From an uncultured Eubacterium sp. (GTDB lineage Bacteria > Bacillota > Clostridia > Lachnospirales > Lachnospiraceae), in NCBI GenBank assembly GCA_910586225.1, contig CAJUIL010000011.1, forward strand, positions 1 through 64,000: 64,000 bases of DNA. The letters are read 5' to 3'. Below the pieces are notes generated by a model that was given only the letters and a program-made list of their open reading frames with translations, searched no databases and was not told where the DNA came from. Below, piece after piece: positions 52,911 to 62,232 of the stretch (positions are counted from its first letter, which is position 1; each line of letters opens with the position of its first letter). A program made the translations under genes and the position numbers.

Positions 52911-53493
52911 ACAGGAATATATGAAACAGTTAAAGGAACGGCTCAAGCGGCTTCCAAAAGCTGATTTTGCGCGTGCCGTGGAATATTATGAGGAGTACTT
53001 TGCGGAGGCTGGAGAGGAAAATGAAGCAAGGGCGATCGAGGATCTTGGTACGCCGCAGGAGGCAGCCGATCAGATCATTCAGGATATGGTAGTAGACTAT
53101 TCAAAGGAGCCGGTAAAGGATGTAAGAAGTGGTATGAACGGGCTGTGGGTGGCTCTGCTGGCACTGTTCGCGGCGCCGGTCGCTCTGCCGCTGCTGTTTG
53201 CGGGCATGATGGTTGTACTGTCTGCGGTTATTGTCGTATGGGCGCTTTTGCTGGCGCTGCTGGTGACGGCAGGCTGTGCGGTGATTGCGGGGCCGTTTAC
53301 GATAATAGCAGGATTTAGCGTGCTGTTTAAGAGCTTTCCGGTATTTTTATGCTGCATCGGGATCGGGCTGCTGTCTACAGGAGCCGGAGCAGCGCTTACG
53401 TATGGCACCTATTTGTTATGCAGGCGTTCTATGAGCTGGACGCTGCGTATTCTGGCACGCATGATTCGAAGGGAGAATAAAAGGCATGGGTAA
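52903..53493 (+). CDS. DUF1700 family membrane protein
   Basis: 196 aa from ATG 52903, overlapping padR by 8 bp. N-terminal QEYMKQLKERLKRLPKADFARAVEYYEEYFAEAGEENE, the DUF1700 helical domain, followed by three or four membrane segments (about 82-190). Function unknown; in the usual operon it is thought to be co-repressed with DUF4097 proteins. Confidence 0.88.
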   Translation: MNKQEYMKQLKERLKRLPKADFARAVEYYEEYFAEAGEENEARAIEDLGTPQEAADQIIQDMVVDYSKEPVKDVRSGMNGLWVALLALFAAPVALPLLFAGMMVVLSAVIVVWALLLALLVTAGCAVIAGPFTIIAGFSVLFKSFPVFLCCIGIGLLSTGAGAALTYGTYLLCRRSMSWTLRILARMIRRENKRHG

Positions 53494-54559
53494 GAGAAGA
53501 AAATTTTACATTTTATGTGCTGTCTTGGCAGGAGTTGGTATCGTACTGGCGGGAGCCGGCATCGCGATGGGCGGGATCGTACATGGCATTCGTATTGACA
53601 GCAAAGGTATCCGGGTGTATGCGCCGCTGCTTGACGGAGACGACGAGGCTGTTTATGTGCCTGAGCAGGAACGTTTGGAGGCGTTTGACCGGATTGAGGT
53701 AATCGTGGAGGAAGCGGATATCCGGATCGAGCGTTCGGATGCAGATTCATTTTCTTTGTCTTACCGCTTTTCGGAGCATGAGCCGCAGGTCAGCGTGGCG
53801 GACGGAAAGCTGACAGTCCGGCATAGAAACCGTGACACAGAAAACCACATTTTGAATTTTAATTGGTTTTTTGTCGGAAGCGCGAAGGATGGTTCAGATG
53901 AGGACGAATATGTGACGATCCGTCTGCCGCGGGAAGCAGAATTATCGGATGTGCGGCTGGAAGCGGAATATGGAGATATGGTATGTAAAGGGCTGCAAAC
54001 GGACAATCTGCGCATTTTGGCAGAATACGGAGATATCAGTCTGACGGATGTACAGGCACAGGAAATCGAAACGGTTTCTGAGTCCGGAGAGGTCCGGATG
54101 GAGCAGGTATCAGCAGACAGCTGCAGCGTGCAGCAGTCTTATGGAAATGTGTCTTTTTATGACCTGGAGGTTGCAGGGGCTTTCAAGGCTGTAGCAGGAA
54201 GCGGCGATGTCTGGTTCCGCAATGCGCAGGTGCATAGTCTGGATCTGGAATGCGTGGCCGGAACAGTGGAAGGCCAGCAGATGGAGCTTGGAAGTGTACG
54301 GATGGATATCGAAAGCGGAGACTGCACCTTGAGGCAGGCTAGGATCAATGGCGGTAAGATCGCTTCAGCTTACGGCGATGTGGAGCTGCAGATGGAGCAG
54401 GGGCAGCAGAATGCTTACTTGCTGAGCACGGAGCTTGGAAACGTTTATTTTAACGGGGCAGATATGGGGAATACGTTTGCGGGCTTGGATAAAAATAAGG
54501 AGAACCTGCTGGAAATCCGGTGTGAGTGCGGAGACCTGTCTGTCCGCACAGAAGAATAG
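53486..54559 (+). CDS. DUF4097 family protein (beta-helix, membrane-anchored)
   Basis: 357 aa, overlapping the previous gene by 8 bp. One N-terminal membrane segment (about 9-32) then an exported domain of repeated short strands (LEAEYGDMVCKGL, ILAEYGDISLTDV, VAGSGDVWFRNA, IESGDCTLRQA), the G-D-x pattern of DUF4097 beta-helices. Probably sits at the outer face of the membrane and senses or protects the envelope. No catalytic residues seen. Confidence 0.87.
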   Translation: MGKRRKFYILCAVLAGVGIVLAGAGIAMGGIVHGIRIDSKGIRVYAPLLDGDDEAVYVPEQERLEAFDRIEVIVEEADIRIERSDADSFSLSYRFSEHEPQVSVADGKLTVRHRNRDTENHILNFNWFFVGSAKDGSDEDEYVTIRLPREAELSDVRLEAEYGDMVCKGLQTDNLRILAEYGDISLTDVQAQEIETVSESGEVRMEQVSADSCSVQQSYGNVSFYDLEVAGAFKAVAGSGDVWFRNAQVHSLDLECVAGTVEGQQMELGSVRMDIESGDCTLRQARINGGKIASAYGDVELQMEQGQQNAYLLSTELGNVYFNGADMGNTFAGLDKNKENLLEIRCECGDLSVRTEE

Positions 54560-54647
54560 AAATTTTTTTCATGACATTTTGCCTTGTCTGTAGTAAAATA
54601 GTGATTGGACCAACAGCAAATAAAAAAGAAAAGGAGATTGTATTCGT

Positions 54648-55028
54648 ATGAAAAAGATTTTGAACACAAACGATGCGCCGCAGGCGATCGGACCGTATGC
54701 ACAGGGAGTCGATACCGGAAAGCTGCTGTTTCTTTCCGGACAGATACCGATCGATCCGCAAAAGGGAGAAATTGTGGCGCAGGATGTGAAGGGACAGACA
54801 AGGCAGGTTTTGGAAAACGTAAAGGCTGTTTTAACATCTGCGGGATGCACGATGGAAAGCGTGGTAAAGACGACTGTTTTCCTAAAAAATATTTCTGATT
54901 TTACAAATATGAACGAAGTTTACAGCGAATATTTTACAGAGGGCAGCTATCCGGCAAGATCGGCTGTGCAGGTGGCTGCGCTTCCAAAGGATGCGCTGGT
55001 CGAGATCGAAGTAATTGCGTTAAAATAA
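54648..55028 (+). CDS. ridA: RidA family enamine/imine deaminase
   Basis: 126 aa; AAAGGAG upstream. Begins KKILNTNDAPQAIGPYAQGV, with FLSGQIPIDP, ENVKAVLTSAG and YPARSAVQVAALPKDALVEIEVIA containing the catalytic Arg. It clears reactive enamines such as 2-aminoacrylate in the cytoplasm. Standard length. Confidence 0.96.
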   Translation: MKKILNTNDAPQAIGPYAQGVDTGKLLFLSGQIPIDPQKGEIVAQDVKGQTRQVLENVKAVLTSAGCTMESVVKTTVFLKNISDFTNMNEVYSEYFTEGSYPARSAVQVAALPKDALVEIEVIALK

Positions 55029-55031
55029 GCA

Positions 55032-55061
55032 TTGACCTCACCTATAGTTATAAAGTATAAT
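55032..55061 (+). promoter_or_regulatory. Promoter of the FIST/chemoreceptor operon
   Basis: TTGACC (55032-55037), 18-base spacer, TATAAT (55056-55061). Confidence 0.8.
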
Positions 55062-55109
55062 AACGTTAGTATATTAAAATTATAGAAACTAATGAGTGGG
55101 GAAACGATA

Positions 55110-56165
55110 GTGAAACAATTTTTTGGAATGAGTCAGAGCGGCGATGTGAAGGAAGCCGTACGTGGATTGAGCAATCCGCAGTTTATCATGCTGTTATCAA
55201 ACAGCGGACAGTTTGAGGCACACGTAAAAGCGCTGCAGGGAATCTATCCGAAGGTGCCGAGTATTGGATGCGCGGGAATGAGTTATAGTACGAGAATCGT
55301 AGAAAAGGGTGTCGGCATTGTCGCTTTTTACGATGGTGTAAATGTTGCGGTAAATGTGTTAGAGCAGGCATCGGTCATGCCAGTCAAATATATCCGGCGT
55401 TTGGAGAAGGACGTCGAAGCGGTCAGAGCGTCGCAAAATGATACGGTGTGCATTGATTTTTGCTCTGGAAACGACGCCTGCGTGCTGAATACGTTTTTTA
55501 GTGTGCTGGGACGCAAGGGGATACCGCTTGTCGGCGGTACGTCGGAGGACGGCAAGGTATCTGTCAACGGTAAAATATATCAGGACGCGGCAGTCTATGT
55601 GCTTGTGAAAAATTTAAACGGGCGTGTAAAGGCTTATAAGGAGAACATTTATCGCCAGATGGGAAATTACCGGTTTGTAGCTTCTAAGACAGACAAAGCG
55701 AACTACATGATCGGTCAGCTGGACGGTAAGCCAGCCAAGCAGGTTTATCAGGAAATCCTGCACGTATCAGAAAAGGATATCCAGTCGCAGACTTTTAAAA
55801 ATCCGCTGGGTAAGATCAATGGAACGGACACCTGCATTATTTCTATTAAGGAAGTGAACGGCAACGCTCTTAGCTGCTTTCGGCAGGTGAATGATTCGGA
55901 CGTGCTGATCATGCTGGAGCTGGGGGATTACCGGGCGACGGTAAAGCGGACCGTGCAGATGATACATAAGGATTTTTCGAAGATCTCAGCGGTATTTTCT
56001 ATTAATTGTCTGTTCCGCTATTTATTGTTCAGTGAAAATCACTATATGCAGGAATACTTGCAGGAAATGGCTGCCCTTGGTAACCATGCGGGTGTTGTGG
56101 GATATGGAGAGCATTACAACAATCAGTTTGTCAACCAGTCCATGACCTGCGTGGTATTTGAGTAA
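55110..56165 (+). CDS. FIST domain sensory protein
   Basis: 351 aa. GTG at 55110 has GGGGAAA upstream; the ATG at 55092 has no site. N-terminal FIST_N region ([41 protein letters not shown]) and C-terminal FIST_C region ([50 protein letters not shown]). FIST domains bind small ligands, perhaps amino acids, and feed signal proteins. The chemoreceptor gene that follows starts 16 bp later, so the two likely form one sensory unit. Confidence 0.87.
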   Translation: MKQFFGMSQSGDVKEAVRGLSNPQFIMLLSNSGQFEAHVKALQGIYPKVPSIGCAGMSYSTRIVEKGVGIVAFYDGVNVAVNVLEQASVMPVKYIRRLEKDVEAVRASQNDTVCIDFCSGNDACVLNTFFSVLGRKGIPLVGGTSEDGKVSVNGKIYQDAAVYVLVKNLNGRVKAYKENIYRQMGNYRFVASKTDKANYMIGQLDGKPAKQVYQEILHVSEKDIQSQTFKNPLGKINGTDTCIISIKEVNGNALSCFRQVNDSDVLIMLELGDYRATVKRTVQMIHKDFSKISAVFSINCLFRYLLFSENHYMQEYLQEMAALGNHAGVVGYGEHYNNQFVNQSMTCVVFE

Positions 56166-56181
56166 AGGGAGGAAAAGCCAT

Positions 56182-57138
56182 ATGCTGTTTAGATCTGGTA
56201 AAGAGAAAAAAAAGCCGTCGGGCTTTGGGATGGAACGCCGTCAGGCTTCGGACGGGGAGAAGCTGTATCCGGTGCTGCACGTAGCAGGCAGCGTCAAGGA
56301 GCGGCAAAAGGAAATCGTGGAAAAGGAGGTTGCGTCCCTGCAGCAGCTTAGCAGAGTGAACGACTCTTTTCACGCGGTATTGGATGAATCAGAAAATTTC
56401 CACCAAAAGCTGGAAGACTTTGAACAGACCTTTTCCAATATCGGACAGGTGTCCGAACAGTTTGCGTCTGTCAAGGACGATATCAGCAATTCTGTTGTGA
56501 CGGTTCAAAATGAGGTAGAGTCGTTAAAGGAACAGACGGTACAGGTGGAAATGTTTTTTGGCGCGATGGAAAAAACGTTTCAAGTGTTTTTGGATTCGAT
56601 CAAGCAGATCAAATCTTGTACGAACCAGATTACTTCGATCGCAGACCAGACAAATATCCTGGCGTTGAACGCTTCGATCGAAGCGGCGCGTGCGGGCGAG
56701 CACGGCAAAGGCTTTGCGATTGTGGCTGTAGAGGTGAAAAATCTTGCGGATCAGATCAAAAGTCTGGTAGCCGCGGTAGACGATAGCATTGTAGATGTAG
56801 AAGGCGGTACGGACAAGCTCCATACAAGTATCTCCGATTCCCAAGCGGCTCTGAATCAAAACATTCAAAAGGTAAACGATACCTACCAAATGTTTGAACA
56901 TATCACACAAGCGGCGGAAGGTGCCACGAACGTCCAGAATGAGATCTCGAATGCGATCATGGAATCCAAGACTGCGCTGCAGAGTGTCCATGATTTTTTC
57001 TTCCGTACGAAAAAGCAATACGAAGAAGTTGTAAAAAATATTGAATATGCGAATAAGCTTGGAACGACCAAGAGCGCGATTTTTGAAGATATTGATAATA
57101 TGATCTCACAGATCCAGCCGATCATAGAAGATGTCTGA
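56182..57138 (+). CDS. Soluble methyl-accepting chemotaxis protein
   Basis: 318 aa; GGGAGG precedes ATG 56182. No membrane segment and no periplasmic domain. Long coiled coil with the signalling tip [39 protein letters not shown] (about residues 158-195). It would signal to CheA/CheW in the cytoplasm. Its ligand input probably comes from the FIST protein encoded next to it, replacing a sensor domain. Confidence 0.9.
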   Translation: MLFRSGKEKKKPSGFGMERRQASDGEKLYPVLHVAGSVKERQKEIVEKEVASLQQLSRVNDSFHAVLDESENFHQKLEDFEQTFSNIGQVSEQFASVKDDISNSVVTVQNEVESLKEQTVQVEMFFGAMEKTFQVFLDSIKQIKSCTNQITSIADQTNILALNASIEAARAGEHGKGFAIVAVEVKNLADQIKSLVAAVDDSIVDVEGGTDKLHTSISDSQAALNQNIQKVNDTYQMFEHITQAAEGATNVQNEISNAIMESKTALQSVHDFFFRTKKQYEEVVKNIEYANKLGTTKSAIFEDIDNMISQIQPIIEDV

Positions 57139-57158
57139 GCTTCGCAGGAGGACGGGCA

Positions 57159-57683
57159 ATGAACAAAATTTTAATTGTTGTGGATATGCAAAAGGACTTT
57201 ATAGACGGCGCGCTGGGGACGAAGGAAGCGGTCAGCATCACAGACCGCGCGGCTGAAAAAATAAAAGGTTTTGACGGCCCGGTACTTGTAACGATGGATA
57301 CGCACGGCCAGGATTATTTGCAGACCGCCGAGGGTAAAAATCTGCCCGTCGCCCATTGTATCAAGGGCACGCCTGGCTGGGAGCTGCATGAGACGATACA
57401 GCAGGCATTGCAAGGAAAGCAATACACGGTGCTTGAAAAAGGTACGTTTGGTTCCATAGAGCTTCCGTCACGGGTTGCAGAGCTTTTAGATCCGCAGCAG
57501 ATGGAGGCGGAGCTTATCGGGCTTTGTACGGATATCTGCGTGGTATCGAATGCGCTTCTGCTTAAAGCCCACTTTCCGGAAATGCAGATAGCAGTTGACG
57601 CGGGCTGCTGTGCGGGTGTCACGCCAGAAACGCACAATGCGGCATTGGAAACGATGAAAATGTGTCAGATTACGATTGTCTGA
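57159..57683 (+). CDS. Isochorismatase-family cysteine hydrolase (nicotinamidase-like)
   Basis: 174 aa. VVDMQKDFIDGALG with catalytic Asp9, the lysine in EKGTFGS (Lys94), and the nucleophile Cys127 in GLCTDICVVSNALLLK. The metal-binding DTHG at 47-50 fits nicotinamidase, which makes nicotinate from nicotinamide for NAD recycling. A related amidase is the alternative. Confidence 0.87.
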   Translation: MNKILIVVDMQKDFIDGALGTKEAVSITDRAAEKIKGFDGPVLVTMDTHGQDYLQTAEGKNLPVAHCIKGTPGWELHETIQQALQGKQYTVLEKGTFGSIELPSRVAELLDPQQMEAELIGLCTDICVVSNALLLKAHFPEMQIAVDAGCCAGVTPETHNAALETMKMCQITIV

Positions 57684-57689
57684 AAAATA

Positions 57690-57727
57690 CCTTGGCAGAA
57701 TAGCGCTTATTTTGCCAGGGCTTTTTT
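57690..57727 (+). terminator. Rho-independent terminator
   Basis: 13-bp stem CCTTGGCAGAATA/TATTTTGCCAGGG, 5-nt loop, then C and six T. Confidence 0.92.
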
Positions 57728-57797
57728 GGTTTCGGCAGGATTTATGTATATTTTCTTAAATTTTCATGATATTTTAGTGAAAGCTTAGCAGATATTG

Positions 57798-57872
57798 CCA
57801 GCTCTGTGTTATAATAAACTGGCGCCGCAGCTTAAAGGGCTGCGGCGCCAGTTTATTATAACACAGAGCTGG
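57798..57872. repeat. 34-bp perfect inverted repeat with 7-nt loop, holding a symmetrical promoter
   Basis: 57798-57831 is the exact reverse complement of 57839-57872; the loop is TTAAAGG. Each arm contains the sequence TGTTATAAT (extended -10), once on each strand, so transcription might start both ways. The inner part (CTGGCGCCGCAGC) is a very GC-rich stem that would form the 5' end of a transcript from the left-arm promoter. The right arm runs into the ribosome site GGAGG (57871-57875) of the alarmone synthetase gene. Confidence 0.93.
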
Positions 57873-57884
57873 AGGAATTATAAA

Positions 57885-58658
57885 ATGGAAAAAAAGGAAG
57901 AGGATGATATTCTTGGGGAAGAGCTTGCCGAAGGCTTGATCACGCTTTTGGATACGCCGGAAAAGGTTAGCCAGACAAGAAAATTTATGGATATGCTCGT
58001 TGGCTACCGGGAGTTGATGATGATGTATACCTGTGCGGTCAAGGAGGTGCGTACCAAGTTTGAGGTACTGGATACGGAGTTCAGCGTCCGTTACCAGCGC
58101 AATCCGATCAGTGCGATCTCTACCCGCTTAAAGCATACAAACAGCATTATGGCAAAGCTGGACCGTTATGGGTATCGTTTTTCTCTGGATAATATTGAGC
58201 AGTATATTAACGATGCGGCTGGCATACGCATCATTTGTTCTTATATCGATGATATTTATGGGATCGCGGATGCGCTGCTGGCGCAGGATGATGTGACGCT
58301 TGTAACGCGCAAGGATTATATTGTCGCGCCAAAACCGAACGGCTACCGCAGCCTGCATTTGATCATAAAAGTCCCAGTGTTTTTTGCGAATTTCAAAAAG
58401 GATATGAAGGTCGAGGTACAGATCCGTACGATTGCGATGGATTTTTGGGCGAGTCTGGAGCATCAGCTGAAATACAAGCAGAACATCCCGAACCAGCAGG
58501 AGATCGTTGCGCAGCTTAAGGAATGCGCAGACGTGATCTCGATGACCGACCAGAAGATGATCGGCATCCGCCAGCAGATCGAGGCAGTATCCGATGCCCC
58601 GACGGAGGAAGAAATTCTGCTGGATAAATTAAGCCGGATGGATATGAATATCGGTTGA
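57885..58658 (+). CDS. Small alarmone synthetase (RelA/SpoT domain protein)
   Basis: 257 aa; ATG at 57885 with GGAGG 9 bases upstream. RelA_SpoT synthetase domain at about 45-185: ISAISTRLKHTNSIMAKL, NDAAGIRIICSYIDDIYGIADAL, VAPKPNGYRSLHLII and VEVQIRTIAMDFWASLEHQLKYK. No hydrolase, TGS or ACT domain, as in RelP/RelQ. It makes (p)ppGpp from GTP/GDP and ATP under stress. Its 5' region is the unusual long hairpin at 57798. Confidence 0.93.
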   Translation: MEKKEEDDILGEELAEGLITLLDTPEKVSQTRKFMDMLVGYRELMMMYTCAVKEVRTKFEVLDTEFSVRYQRNPISAISTRLKHTNSIMAKLDRYGYRFSLDNIEQYINDAAGIRIICSYIDDIYGIADALLAQDDVTLVTRKDYIVAPKPNGYRSLHLIIKVPVFFANFKKDMKVEVQIRTIAMDFWASLEHQLKYKQNIPNQQEIVAQLKECADVISMTDQKMIGIRQQIEAVSDAPTEEEILLDKLSRMDMNIG

Positions 58659-58674
58659 TCTGGGGATGCCTGTT

Positions 58675-59472
58675 TCAGCCAAGCATGACATCCAAAAGCA
58701 TCATGACGGCGAAGCCAAGTACAATACCAATCGTGGCTGAGTACGGCTGGCTTTTTTGATTCTGCTGGCATTCGGGTATCAGCTCGTGGACGGCGACCAA
58801 TATCATCGCGCCTGCAGCAAAGGAAAGCGCATACGGCAGGATGGCTTCTACATAGACGACAAGCAGTGCGCCGGTCAGCCCGGCTATAGGTTCCACGATA
58901 GCGGAGGCCTGCCCGAAAAAGAAGCTCTTTTTTCTGGAAAAGCCTTCCCGCCGCAGCGGGATCGAGACGGCTGCGCCCTCCGGAAAGTTCTGCAGGCCGA
59001 TGCCCACAGCGATCGTAATGGCACTGGTCAGGCTCTCTGTCGTATAGCCGCCCTGCAGCGCGCCGAAGGCGACTCCAACGGCAAGCCCTTCCGGGATATT
59101 GTGCAGGGTGATGGATAATAGGAGCAGGATGACGCGGCTTAAGCTGTCGTCCTTTTTGGGAATGTCACAAATGCGCGTCCTGGTAAAGGTAACAGCCTGG
59201 TCACAAAGCCACATAAAAGCGGCTCCGCTAAGAAAGCCTGCCGTAGCTACGAGATATGCGGGGATTCCCTGCTGTGCCTCGGCGCGTTCAATGGCAGGCG
59301 CGAGCAGCGACCAGAAGCTTGCAGCGATCATAACGCCGGAGGCAAAGCCGAGCATCAGGTTTAACAGCCGGGTGTTCACAGATCGGAAAAATATAACAGT
59401 TGCGGCGCCAAGCGCGGTCACAGACCATGTTCCAATGGTTGCAAAAAGCGCCAGGAAAACAACAAAATCCAT
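58675..59472 (-). CDS. ZIP family metal transporter
   Basis: 265 aa; AGGAGG precedes ATG 59472. Eight membrane segments with the metal-site helices LHNIPEGLAVGVAFG and LQNFPEGAAVSIP and VHELIPE near the C-terminus. Imports zinc or related divalent metals (ZupT group). Convergent with the alarmone synthetase gene. Confidence 0.92.
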   Translation of the reverse strand: MDFVVFLALFATIGTWSVTALGAATVIFFRSVNTRLLNLMLGFASGVMIAASFWSLLAPAIERAEAQQGIPAYLVATAGFLSGAAFMWLCDQAVTFTRTRICDIPKKDDSLSRVILLLLSITLHNIPEGLAVGVAFGALQGGYTTESLTSAITIAVGIGLQNFPEGAAVSIPLRREGFSRKKSFFFGQASAIVEPIAGLTGALLVVYVEAILPYALSFAAGAMILVAVHELIPECQQNQKSQPYSATIGIVLGFAVMMLLDVMLG

Positions 59473-59737
59473 GCAGGATACCTCCTGGTGGTTTGATAAC
59501 CTTACTGTCAGTATATTTCTGAAAAATAAAAAAGGTGACTGAATATTTAACAGAACGGTACGATTAAGGCAAGGAGGCAAGGGCCGGAAGGAAGCAGCGT
59601 AATTGTCAGAAAAATGTGAGGATTTGCAGAAGCTAGTTGACGTCAAAAACCAGCTGTGTTACTCTGTTATTTATAGTAACCGGCTGGTTGTTTTCTGCGT
59701 TTGTCCGCAGAGCCGGCTATCATACAGGAGGAAGTTC

Positions 59738-61417
59738 ATGATGATGGAAAATGAGAGTACATCCAGAAATTTTATTGAAAGGGAGATTGATAAAGACCTT
59801 GCTGAGGGCGTTTATGATACGGTGCATACGCGCTTCCCGCCGGAGCCAAACGGATATCTGCATATCGGGCACGCAAAGGCGATCTTATTAAGCTACGGCA
59901 TTGCAAAGCAGTATGGCGGGAAGTTTAATATGCGTTTTGACGATACGAACCCGACAAAGGAGCGGAGTGAATTTGTAGCGTCGATTAAGGAGGATATACA
60001 GTGGCTTGGCGCTGACTGGGAGGACCGGCTTTTTTTCGCGTCTGATTATTTTGGACAGATGTATGAGGCGGCGGTAAGGCTGATCCAAAAGGGGCTTGCC
60101 TATGTGTCGGATCTGTCGGCCGAGCAGCTGAGAGAGTACCGGGGCACGCTGACGGAACCAGGCAGAGAGGATCCAAGCAGAAACCGCAGTGTGGAGGAAA
60201 ATCTAGCGCTGTTTGAAGATATGAAAAACGGTAAATTTGCCGATGGTGAAAAGGTGCTGCGTGCGAAGATCGATATGTCATCCGGCAATATCAATATGCG
60301 CGACCCGGTCATTTACCGTGTAGCGCATATGACGCACCATAATACGGGCGATACATGGTGCATCTATCCGATGTACGATTTTGCGCATCCGGTGGAGGAT
60401 GCTATTGAGGGGATTACGCACTCTTTATGTACGAGCGAATTTGAGGACCACAGGCCGTTGTATGACTGGGTTGTACAGGCGTTGGAGTATCCGCGTCCGC
60501 CAAGACAGATTGAATTTGCCAAGTTGTATTTGAATAATGTCGTGACAGGAAAGCGGTATATTAAAAAGCTGGTGGAGGACGGCATTGTGGACGGCTGGGA
60601 CGACCCAAGACTGGTGTCGATCTCCGGGCTTCGCAGACGCGGCTACACGCCGGAGTCTATCCAGAAATTTGTGGAGCTGTGCGGGATCTCCAAGGCGAAC
60701 AGCACCGCGGACATGGCGATGCTTGAGTACTGTATCCGTGAGGACTTAAAGCTGAAAAAGGCGAGGGTGATGGCTGCGGTTGACCCGGTAAAGGTAGTCA
60801 TTGACAATTACCCGCAGGGGCAGACGGAATATCTGGAAATTGAAAACAACTTGGAAAATCCAGAGCTTGGTATCCGTAAGGTGCCGTTTTGCGGGGAGCT
60901 TTATATTGACGGGGCTGATTTTATGGAAGAGCCGCCGAAAAAGTATTTCCGGCTGTTCCCTGGCAATGAAGTGCGGCTGATGCAGGCGTATTTTATTAAA
61001 TGTGTCAGCTATGAAAAGAACGCGGACGGAACGGTCAGTGTGATCCATTGTACGTATGATCCGGCTTCCAAGGGCGGAAACAGCCCGGATGGAAGAAAGG
61101 TGAAGGGGACGATCCACTGGGTAGCGGCCCCGTATGCGATCGAGGCGCAGGCGCGGCTGTTTGAAAACCTGATCGATGAGGAAAAGGGGGTTTACAATAA
61201 GGAGGACGGCAGTCTGAACCTGAATCCAAATTCCCTTGTTACGAAAAAATGCTATGTGGAGCAGAGCCTTGCAGATGCAAAAGCGTATGACAGCTTCCAG
61301 TTTGTCAGGAACGGCTTTTTCTGTGTGGACGCAAAGGATTCTACGAAGGAGCGTCCGGTATTTAACCGTATCGTTTCGTTGAAGAGTTCGTTCAAGCTTC
61401 CGGGCAGCAGCTCTTAA
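59738..61417 (+). CDS. glnS: Glutamine-tRNA ligase
   Basis: 559 aa. Three consecutive ATGs (59738, 59741, 59744) follow AGGAGG; an in-frame start at 59603 is unlikely. Class I synthetase: [15 protein letters not shown] (HIGH motif), [30 protein letters not shown], and the C-terminal anticodon-binding barrel. The KMSKS loop reads [10 protein letters not shown]. It charges tRNA-Gln directly. No T-box was recognised upstream. Confidence 0.95.
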   Translation: MMMENESTSRNFIEREIDKDLAEGVYDTVHTRFPPEPNGYLHIGHAKAILLSYGIAKQYGGKFNMRFDDTNPTKERSEFVASIKEDIQWLGADWEDRLFFASDYFGQMYEAAVRLIQKGLAYVSDLSAEQLREYRGTLTEPGREDPSRNRSVEENLALFEDMKNGKFADGEKVLRAKIDMSSGNINMRDPVIYRVAHMTHHNTGDTWCIYPMYDFAHPVEDAIEGITHSLCTSEFEDHRPLYDWVVQALEYPRPPRQIEFAKLYLNNVVTGKRYIKKLVEDGIVDGWDDPRLVSISGLRRRGYTPESIQKFVELCGISKANSTADMAMLEYCIREDLKLKKARVMAAVDPVKVVIDNYPQGQTEYLEIENNLENPELGIRKVPFCGELYIDGADFMEEPPKKYFRLFPGNEVRLMQAYFIKCVSYEKNADGTVSVIHCTYDPASKGGNSPDGRKVKGTIHWVAAPYAIEAQARLFENLIDEEKGVYNKEDGSLNLNPNSLVTKKCYVEQSLADAKAYDSFQFVRNGFFCVDAKDSTKERPVFNRIVSLKSSFKLPGSSS

Positions 61418-61465
61418 AAGGCAACCGTTGAGCCGAAAGGCAGGATAAGAAAGGTAAAGGAATAT

Positions 61466-62227
61466 ATGTCTGTTTTATATGATGTGGAAGAAGAAAAGAA
61501 GTATACATTTGTGAAAAAGGTTACGTGTACGAACTGTGGAGCAGAGTTTGAGGATGTGCGCATTATGGGCAGCAAGCTGCGCAGGAAGGAGCCGGACCGG
61601 GATCTAAGACCGCGGTTTCATTTTTTAGATTCGTTGAAATATGGTGTGACCTCCTGTCCGTACTGCGGGTTTTCGGCTATGATCAAAAACTTTGACAAGC
61701 TGACCTCGCTGCACCAGAAGCGCTTGCGGGAAAAGGTGACGTCTCAGTTTATGCAGCGGGAGCCGTTTAAGGGCAAGACGTTGGATTATGCGACAGCGAT
61801 CAGCCAGTATGAGCTGGCGTTTGTGTGCGCGATGGTAATGGAGCTTCCAACGAGTGAGCAGGCATATTTATGCTTACAGCTGTCCTGGCTTATTCGGGGT
61901 AGGCTGGAAGAGGCGGACGCGGAGCCTGGGCTTTTAAGTGAGGATGTATACAAGCAGTTTAAGGAAAAAGAGGAGCGTTATTACAGACAGGCATATGACG
62001 GCCTGACCAAGGCTGCTATGGAGGAAAATTTTCCGATCTGCGGGATGGATCAGGCGACGTTTGATTATCTGCTGGCAGTTATGAGCTTTCATTTTGGCGA
62101 TTACGATCTGGCCATCCGTTACTGCGGCAATATTGTGCAGATGAAGGGTATTTTGGTGAAGCTAAAGGATAAAGCGCTGATACTTAAAGATGAAATCCTT
62201 GAGGCAAAAAAAGAGCAGGAGGCATAA
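61466..62227 (+). CDS. DUF2225 family protein
   Basis: 253 aa. N-terminal zinc ribbon (TCTNCGAEF and SCPYCGFSA, two CxxC pairs), then a helical domain with TPR-like character (QYELAFVCAMVMELPTSEQAYLCLQLSWL). A conserved Firmicutes family of unknown function. It lies 48 bp after glnS and 5 bp before the MocR gene. Confidence 0.9.
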   Translation: MSVLYDVEEEKKYTFVKKVTCTNCGAEFEDVRIMGSKLRRKEPDRDLRPRFHFLDSLKYGVTSCPYCGFSAMIKNFDKLTSLHQKRLREKVTSQFMQREPFKGKTLDYATAISQYELAFVCAMVMELPTSEQAYLCLQLSWLIRGRLEEADAEPGLLSEDVYKQFKEKEERYYRQAYDGLTKAAMEENFPICGMDQATFDYLLAVMSFHFGDYDLAIRYCGNIVQMKGILVKLKDKALILKDEILEAKKEQEA

Positions 62228-62232
62228 AAGCG

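Noticed and set aside
57798-57872. Invertible promoter at the 34-bp inverted repeat
   Set aside because: The loop is only 7 bases, and inversion of such a symmetric structure would leave the promoters unchanged; a hairpin or cruciform role is more likely.
59585-59610. Match to the apex of the signal recognition particle RNA (CCGGAAGGAAGCAGCG) upstream of glnS
   Set aside because: The flanking bases do not pair into the required domain IV stem (only CC/GG closes the loop), and no further scRNA helices were found; treated as chance.
59473-59737. T-box leader for glnS
   Set aside because: The conserved T-box sequence and specifier stem were not found in the upstream region.
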